A DNA stretch of 64,000 bases from Sceloporus undulatus. Its lineage: Eukaryota > Chordata > Lepidosauria > Squamata > Phrynosomatidae. Below the pieces are notes generated by a model, which was not told the DNA's origin, did not search any database, and saw only the letters and a program-made list of their open reading frames with translations. The first letter of the stretch is position 1. Each line of letters begins with the position of its first letter. Made by a program: the position numbers and the translations under genes. Of the stretch, positions 23,501-32,500 are shown in pieces. The stretch lies in contig NC_056529.1 of assembly GCF_019175285.1 (NCBI RefSeq), forward strand, positions 19,710,673 to 19,774,672. Direction: 5' to 3'.

Positions 23501-26500
23501 CAGGCACTAGGCAGAAAATAGCCTATTTAAAAGCAAAACTTCCTTCCTGTGGCCCATTGCTTAGAGGCATGTTATGATTGCAGACACATTCGAACAAAAC
23601 TAAAAAGGAAAAGGAGGAGAAGAAAACTAACACCCCAACTATGTCGAAGGAGCTCTTCTTTCTTTTAGTTAGGACTTTACGGGGGGGAATTTATAGTTTA
23701 AGCGGAGATCATCTCATGAAAATCACGCAATCGTGATTAAAATGTGAGTTACATTTTCACACACGGCACAATTAAAGAGTCATTATCCCGGGAATAACCA
23801 GGCAATAAACGGCAACAAATCGTTCACAGGGTTTTATAACTTCTGAATAATAGTGAAAAGGGACTCAATGGAAACGGATGGAATTCAGTTTCTGAGACAT
23901 TTCAGTTTCTGAGACAGGATCAATGGAAGAGAATACCATGAACAGGCAAGTGAAATCAAAACAAAAAGAAATGGAAAGTCTCAATACTTCCAGGGACTTT
24001 CCCCCCGTTTCTAAATAAGCCGTAAGTCTTGGAAAGGCCGCCAAGATGGAACTAGATAATATCCACAAGTGTAAAGATATACCATTGATCGACAAAGTCA
24101 GGCTCATCCAGGCAGGGACGTAGCTAGGATTTTAGGAAAGGGGGGGGGGTCCAGACTAAGTGCCACCATTATTATGGGGCTTGAGTGCAGTGGCGCAGCA
24201 GCACACACCATTCATTTTTCTAATGGAAGGGGGGGTCTGGACCCCCAGAACCCCCCCCCCCCGGCTACGTCCCTGATCCAGGGGGTCGTATTTCTGGTTT
24301 TGATGTATGGTTGCGAAAGCTGGACAGTGTAGAAAGCTGATAGGAAGAGGATCAATTCATTTGAGATGGGATGCTGGAAAAGAGTTATGGGTCCGAGAGC
24401 AAATCAAGCCTGAACTCTCCCTAGAAGGCAAGATGGCTAAACCAATGATGTTGTACTTTGGCTATACTATGAGAAGACAAGACTCATGAGAAAAAATTGT
24501 AATACCTGGTAAGGTAGAAGGCAGTAGGAAAAGACAGAGACCACATTACAGATGGAGAGACTCAACCAAGGAAGCCACAGCCTGACTTTGCAAGACCAGA
24601 GCAGAACGGTTGAAGATAGGGTGACTTGGTGGTCTCTCTTTCATGGGATCGCCATCCGTTGAAGCCAGCTTGATGTCAAACAATAACAACAAGAGTGAAC
24701 ACAACAGCCTAAATCCTATTACAATGGACCCTTGGTATCTGCTGGGGTTTGGTTCCAGGACATCCATGGATGCTCAAGTCCCATTAGATACAACGGCACA
24801 GTAAAATGGTGACCCTTATATGAAATGGCAAAATCGAGATTGAATCCCTGGATATGAAATCCATGGATAGGGAGGGCTGACTCCTGCTTTGAGTAGACCT
24901 TTTGAATTACATTTACCTTTGTGTCGCCTCACCATTCAACAATAGATTGAAGGCATCTACTCTACTTGGAACTAACAATAGGATGGCAACCCATGGGGAT
25001 TTACCTCTGAGTAAGCATACATGGAAATTAGGGGTCTGGAGAGTTCAGGGCATCCTTAAATATCTGTTTCTTTTTAGATCTGAATTTTTCGAGGAGGTTG
25101 GAAGGTTTTGGGAGATTGGCAAGGGGAATTCAGGGGTTATACAAGTGGACTCCATGGCCCACACACATAGGGACATCGTTTCCTTACTCCGGTTTTAGGA
25201 ACAGTATTAGGCACTACTAGATTCTTGGAAACGTTGTGGTTAGCAATTCAAAGGAAAGGCTGAGTGGGTGTGCAGAAGGACAGACACAGATGATACTAGC
25301 CATGCTTCTTGCAACGGAACAGAGGAACTGCTCTATGAGGAAAGGAAACAATATTTGGGGCTACTGAGAGACATGTAAGTGAAGATATTACCAAGGTAAA
25401 TGATGTATAAGGTGGATGTTGCTTGGCCACATACTTGGCTAGTTTTCATCCATGAAATGTCAGAGACCTCTGCATTGGCTAGGGACCCGGGAGTCCCTAC
25501 TTTCCATGGCTCATTTTGGCGCACATACACTCTATGCTCAAGAAATAAAACATTTTCACCACTTTGCACAAGAAAGATCCAAAAATCCAAATAGGATCCA
25601 CTCCTAAATACTTTTGCGCATGCGCCAGGATGCCTCCCATTTCTTCTTTATCTGTATTCAGCTTCTTACATCACATCAGCTCTTGCATTGAGCGGATCTT
25701 TTGATTTTCGGTATTTCTTTTCAAATAGCCTTTTTTGTAGGAACATGGGGAAACCTTAATCCTCCATAGAAGCAGAAAACTAGCACTGTTTATGTCTGGT
25801 GTCTTCATGTAGAAAGTGATATACAGTGCATTTTTGTACCAAACAGGGTACATATTTCAAATTTGCCACATCTGAACCATGCTTGGGAAAAACTAGAGCA
25901 CTCTAATGGGGGATAGAGAACATATGTGCCTCAGATGGGGTTGGACTGTAGATCCCATCTTACCTGTCTATTAGCTATGCTGCCCAAGGCTAATGGGAGC
26001 TGCAGTACAACAACATCCAGTCCAACTTTGCTCATTTTGATCTTAAACAATGCTAGAGCATTTGCAGTGTGTGCAGGAGATGGAGGAAAAACTGAAATAA
26101 CTTACAAGTTTTGATTGGAGGAGTCTGAGGCTGATATACAGAGGTAAGTCATGTCCTGAAATGAAAGGGAGAGACTTATCATTCATGTTTTGCTTAGCGA
26201 TGGAGAAACTTTCAAATTCTGGGATTAAACTCATATTGGAAATCACTCTTTGGTTTAGTTTGTGCTTTGAGAACTATCCTACTGTTTATTTTCACTTGCT
26301 TGCCTTATATCCAGCAGTTCTTCCATGATGCAGAAATAAAGCCATCATTTCATCTCTCATCGACTCCATCAACCCAGCTAATGGTGAGAAATGATGGGAG
26401 TTGCAGTCCAAAAAACTTCTAGAGGGCCATATTTTTCCATGGCGCAATGATACCCAACCTCAACTGTTTGGGACTTCGATTTCCAGAATCCCCAGCCAAT

Positions 26501-29500
26501 AGCCAGGGAAGATGGAAGTCCAAGTCCAAGACCGAAAGGAAAGGAAGACCACTCTAGATTAATTTCCTCTAGTTCAGTGCCCTCCTAAGGTGTGGAACTA
26601 GATGTCCCATTATCCCCAGCCAATCTGGATCAAAGCTTGCGAATGGCAGCTTTATGCAATAAAGATCCAGATGATGATTAAGTTTTGCCTATGTAGAAAG
26701 AGGACCTTGAGGCTTCAGGTCTTTGCTCCCTGCTTTTAGTCATTTACAGCAGGTCAACTGTTCGATTTCAGCAAAAAGAGATAACAGACAGGTTCACAGA
26801 CAAAAGAAGGAGAAACCGAAACCTTGTGAATTTGGTTCCGATCATTAACCCACCGGCTCAGTCCAGCATCGAGAAGGACAAGAACTTTAAATAGGATGCA
26901 GGAGGAGCACAATAGAATAGGACTGGAGAAGAATAAAGGGATGGTTCTTTTTTTATTTTGCCTTAACAAATTAAACTTAACAAATGTCCTTTGTTAGGAA
27001 GAATTTTATTTTACTGGAGATGCAAATCTAGGAGGCTGGAGAGGTCAGGGCCACAAAAAACCAGCCCTGCATGCTGCCCCAGGACTGCACTTTGCCCCTC
27101 CACCGAAAAAAGAGCTCAGCCATCTTAGAGCTGCGGCCAACAATTGCAGTGTCATTATTGTTTGGGGCAGAGATTGTGCTATAAGGCCAGTCTTTCTCAA
27201 CTTCGCTGCTCTCATCTCAAAGCATGTGGAATTTTTTTTAAAATCATGCATCAAAAAATATTTTTGCATATGTTGCGACACTCTTGCATCTGCAAAATCT
27301 TCCAGGTGGGTGTTAATGTCTCCTTGCTCCTGCCAGTGTCCTCCTTGCTTGTCCCTAACCCAGGTATTCAACCATGTTGCACCCTTATTCTTCTCAAAGC
27401 ATCAATTCCTCCCCAAGGAATGGGACCCTTCCTCGGCCTTTTGCCAGCGGGGTGTGCATGGGAACAGCGCTTGGCTCTGCAATTCTTTGGCTAAATCTGC
27501 GATTGAGATGTTGCTCAATGAAGCCATGTGTTTCTGGTTCCTCTTTTTCTTCTTCTTCTCCCTTTCCTCCCACCCACCCATCCCTGGCCTCCTTTAGTCC
27601 ATTGTGTTGTAAGACCTCTGTGCGAATTCACCATCTGTCTGGCAAGCTGGGAGAGATGGAGCCCAAGGAACTGTGGCTTTGGTGAGCGGTTTTCCCCACA
27701 AAGAAAGAGAGATTCCCCTGGTTCCTCTCTGGAACATTACTCAGAAGAAACTATTACCAAGGAAAGAGTTTTCATGGGGTTCCTGCTTGGACTTACTATC
27801 CTTACTTGGGGTAGATCTGCACTGTGGAAATAGTGCAGTTTGACACCACTTTAACTGCCGTGTGGCTCAAGGCTATGAAATTTTGGGATTTATAGCTTGG
27901 TGAGAGATTTAGCTTTCCCTGTGAGAGAGCTCTGGTGCCACCACAAACTACAAATCCCAGGATTCTGTAGGATGGAGCCATGACAGTTAAAGTGGTGTCA
28001 AACTGCATTAACTACAGCACTATATAAATAAAGCATAATAACAATAGTTCCGTTTGCAGTGCGGCAGCAACTGGAGTCAGATCACTTCGGACATCTATCC
28101 CAGTATTGTCTATGCTGACAGACAGTTGGATTATGATTCTCCAAACGCCATGGTTGCACGGGTCAAAGATGATGGGACATGCAGTCCCACACTACTGGCT
28201 GCTGGTGATGGGATATGCAGTCCAACACCAGGCTGAGGAAGGCTGGATATAAGGCAATTCTGGGGAGAATCCACAACCGACAATCAAAGTTGAAGGTTTA
28301 GGAAGAGGGAGCGAAGAATTAGATTGTATATTAAAGATTGGTAAGATGCTTTAATCGGCCAGTGGTGCAAAAATGTGATATGTAAGCAAACAAATTGAGG
28401 TACATGGAGCTTTCGGATGCAACTGATGCATGAGAGCAACATAACTATAGGGAAATGTGTGTGTTTGTGCATTCAAGTTGCCTATTGACTTATGGCAACC
28501 TCGTGAATTTTATAGGGTTTACTTAGGCAAGGAGTACTTAGAGATAGTTTGGCCAGTTCCTTCTTCTGAGATACAGCCTACAAGAAATACCCAAGTCACA
28601 ATAATTGTGTAGCTATACTGCCCTCTAATGGCAGTGATGTCTCTATTCACAATTTTCATGCAATGCACAGCTCTATTCACAATCGTCACGTTTTCTATGT
28701 AGCTAGATTTAGGGTCCCTTTCACACTATGCAGTTATATAGTGCTATGATTCCTCTTTGTTCTTTTACGCCTTCAAATCATTTCCAACTTATGGCAACTC
28801 TAAGGTGAGCCTATCATAGGGTTTGCTTGGCAAGTTTTGTTCAGGGAAGAGAAGTTGCCATTGTCTTCCTCTGAGGCTGAGAGTGTGTGACTTACTTGGC
28901 CAAAGTCACCAAGTGGCTTTCATGGCTGAGCTGGGAATCAAACCCTGCTCTCCAGAGTCATAGCCCAACACTAAACCACTCAATATGAGCCCTATATAAT
29001 TGTGTAGTGTGAAAGGACCCTAGAGTCATGTAGCTACACAGAAAGCATGAAGATTACTAATAGAGAAGTTGAGATATCGCTGCTTGTGGCGTAGTGTTTT
29101 GCATGTTGGACTACAACTCTGGAGACCAGAATTCAATTGCAGGTCCTCAGAAGAAGGCAATGGCAAACCCCCTCTGAAGAAACCTGCCAAGAAAACCCCA
29201 TGACAGGTTCACCTTAGGATCTCCATAAGTCAGAAACGACTTGAAAGCACACAACAACAACGATTCCTCTTTAACTGCCTTGGCTCCATTCTGTGGAATC
29301 CTAGCATTAGCATTTTCAGAAAGGACATTTAGGAATCTGAGTTAGAGAGCTCTAGTGCATCACCAAACTGCACAGCCCAGGATGCCATAGGGTGGAAACA
29401 TGGCATTTAAAGTGGAATCATAGCATTGCAATTGTATAGTGTGAAAGATTACAAAGCCAGGGATGATGTGGAAAGACAGAGCCCATGTGCAACGGTGGGC

Positions 29501-32500
29501 CCTGAATCATTTGATCCTTCCTCCAGCTATGATGAGAAAGCCAATACTCTTATTTCTCCCCACAGCATCTTTCCTAAGATCTGAACTTATAAAAGTTACT
29601 TTTTTCAACCACATCTCCCAGAATCCTGGAGGAGAGATTCCTGGAGTCATAACAGCAAATCCAGACTGGTTAAAAAGTCGCATATTTTGTTCCTGTTCCT
29701 TCCAGTTTTATGTTACTGTTGTTGCTGTGCACCTTTGAGTCACTTCTGGTTTATGGCAACCCTAAGGCAAGCCTATAACTGGGTTTTCTTGCAAAATTTG
29801 TTTGGGAGAGGGTTGCCAGTGCCTCCCTCTGAAACCGAGAGAGTGTGACTTGCCAAAGATTACTTTCCATGGCCAAGCAAGGATTCAAACCCTGGCCTCC
29901 AAACTCGTAGTCCAATACTCAAACCACATCACCATATTGGCTCTTCCAATTTTATACAGTGTTTAAATAAACTGATTTGGGGAGCTGGTATCAAAAGTTT
30001 CTGATCATACAAGGAACGGACAGAAAATATTATGCAATAAATAAGATGTTTATGGACCTTTAAAGTAACATCAGAAAGAACAAGAAGAAAATCTGGGACC
30101 CTGTGGCCTTTTTAATCAGTGCGGATGTTTAAGAAGAAAGGAGGTCCAGTTTGCCTCTATTCCATACTCACTTCTAACACAGGTTTGGCATTGTTATGCA
30201 CCGACAAGATGTGCGTGACCCCATTCTTCACCAAGTTCTCTCTGTCTTCAGAATCTGGAAGGAGACAAAAGTTTCTAAGACCCCGAATGAACAAACAGGT
30301 ATAGTGGGCATAGTTCTCAATGAAATGGTAAAAGTCTGGAGAGGTGATATGATAGCCCTGTTTAAATATTGGAAGGGATGTCATATTGAGGAGGGAGCAA
30401 GCTTGTTTTCTGCTGCTCCAGAGAATAGGAGCCAGAACAATGGATGCAAAATTCCAGTTCAACATTAGGAGGAACTTCCTGAGAGTAAGGGCTGTTCGAC
30501 AGTGGAACAAACTCCTTCCTCGGAGTGTAGTGGAGTCTCCTTCCTTGGAGGCCTTTAAGCAGAGGCTGGATGGCCATCTGTCGGGGATGCTTTCATTTGG
30601 ATTTCCTGCATGACAGAATGGGGTTGGACTGGATGGCCCTTGGGGTCTCTTCCAACTCTATGATTCTATGGAGACTAACTGGATGCTTTTCTATCATATG
30701 AATAAATAAAGGACCCCCAGATGGATACCAAAATCCCTGGTCGATGAGATCTCATTGTATACAATGGCATACTAAAATTGTGTCCCTTATATGAAATGGC
30801 AGAATCAAGGTTTGCTTTTTGGAATTTATATATTTTAAAAATATTTCCAAGCCAGGAATGCTTGAATCCATGGATTTTTTTAAAAATGATACTTTCCAGC
30901 TGTGGATAGTTGGATCCATAGCTACAGAATCTATGGATACAGAGGAACAACTGTATAGTGTTTTGTACATTTATGTCACTTTGCAACCTTCTTTTGAATA
31001 AGCAGGGTATCGATACTATTAAAATTAACAACCCAGTACAGAACTGATATGCTTTAAGAGATCCTGTGTATATATTCTTGCTTCATAAATTTAAATCCCA
31101 GTGGTGGAAACTGGATTTCTAACATTTTTTTAAAAGATCATACTCAGTTGTAATCATCTTAACCTTTGTTGCTTCAAATTTCAGGAATGAATGGAAGACT
31201 CCTAAAGCTACATACAGTATACTCAATAGCTCCTGGGAGATACATAACTGGAAAACACTCACCTCGGATGTTTCCAAGATACAGGCCTCCCACGACCTGA
31301 GAAGAAGACAAGAAAAACAATGTTAAGGTATTTAAAAAATGCAAAGGCAGACTTAATGCTGAACATAAAGAAAACAAAAACAATGACCATGGACAATCTA
31401 TAAGAATCCACCCTAGATAATAAGGAAATTGAAATAGTTAAAGAGTTGCTGTACCTTGGATCAAACATTGTTCAGAATGGAGAATGCAGTCAAGAAATCA
31501 GAAGAAGACTAGGAATGGGAAGGGCAGCTGTGAAAGAACTAGACAAGATGCTAAAGATATACAGTACAGCCGAGTTAGAATCGTCCAAGCCATTGTATTC
31601 CTCATCACTGTGCGGATGTGAGATTTGGACAATGAAGAAGGTGGATAGGGAGAAAAGCAACTCATTTGAGATGTGATGCTGGAAAAGAGTGCTGAGGATC
31701 CCATGGACAGCCAAGAAGACAAACAAATGGGTCCTTCAACAGGTAAAGCCTGATCTCTCCTTGGAAGCCAAGATGGTCAAACTGAGGTTGTCGTACTTTG
31801 GCCACATCATGAATCATTGCAAATGACAATAATGCTAGGAAAGGTGGAGGGAAAGAGAAAGAGAAGAAGACTGAATGCTAGATGGATGGATCAAGTAGAT
31901 CACAAGTTTGAATTTGCAGGACCTAAGCAGAGGATAGGGAGGCTTGGAGATGTCTGTATCACAGGTAAGTTGGGGTTGACTTGAGGGCAGTTAACAACAA
32001 CAATAACTGCAATGGCATTGTGTCATGGGGCCTTTGGAACCTGCTTTATTGTTATTGTTGCTGTGTGCCTTCAAGTCTTTTCCAACTTATGGTGACCCTA
32101 AGTTGATCCTATCATGGAGGTTTCTTGGCAAGATTTGGTCAGAGGAGGTTTGCCATTGCCTTCCCCTGAGGCTGAGGGAGTATGTCTTATCCAAGGGTTT
32201 CATGGTCAAGATGGGAAATTGAACCCTGGTCTCCAGAGTCGTAGCCCAAACCACAACCTGCTATTGGCATTCAGATGAAGATTGCAGGGAACATAGAATG
32301 AGTGGCTTAACGTAAAAAATGCAAGACTCTGGCTGGTTCTAGAAACACACCAAGCACCTTAAAAGCTTCCTGCAGTGATCGTGCAAACAGACCTAGCTTG
32401 ACTTTCAACTAGAAGCAATGTCCCTGTGGCCCAGAGACACCGAGGCTCTGTTTAGTGTTCCTATAGCAGCAACATCTTCCAAACAACCCCAGGTCTTGGC

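Noticed and set aside
23286-23507. 73-codon minus-strand frame in phosphatase intron 4 with protein-like composition
   Set aside because: It begins with a non-ATG codon, has no convincing splice sites in phase, and no family is recognised. It could be an alternative exon but nothing supports it.
31446-31676. Separate protein gene with LYLGSNIVQNG
   Set aside because: It is the C-terminal part of a dead RTE LINE, as shown by the parallel copies and the tail.
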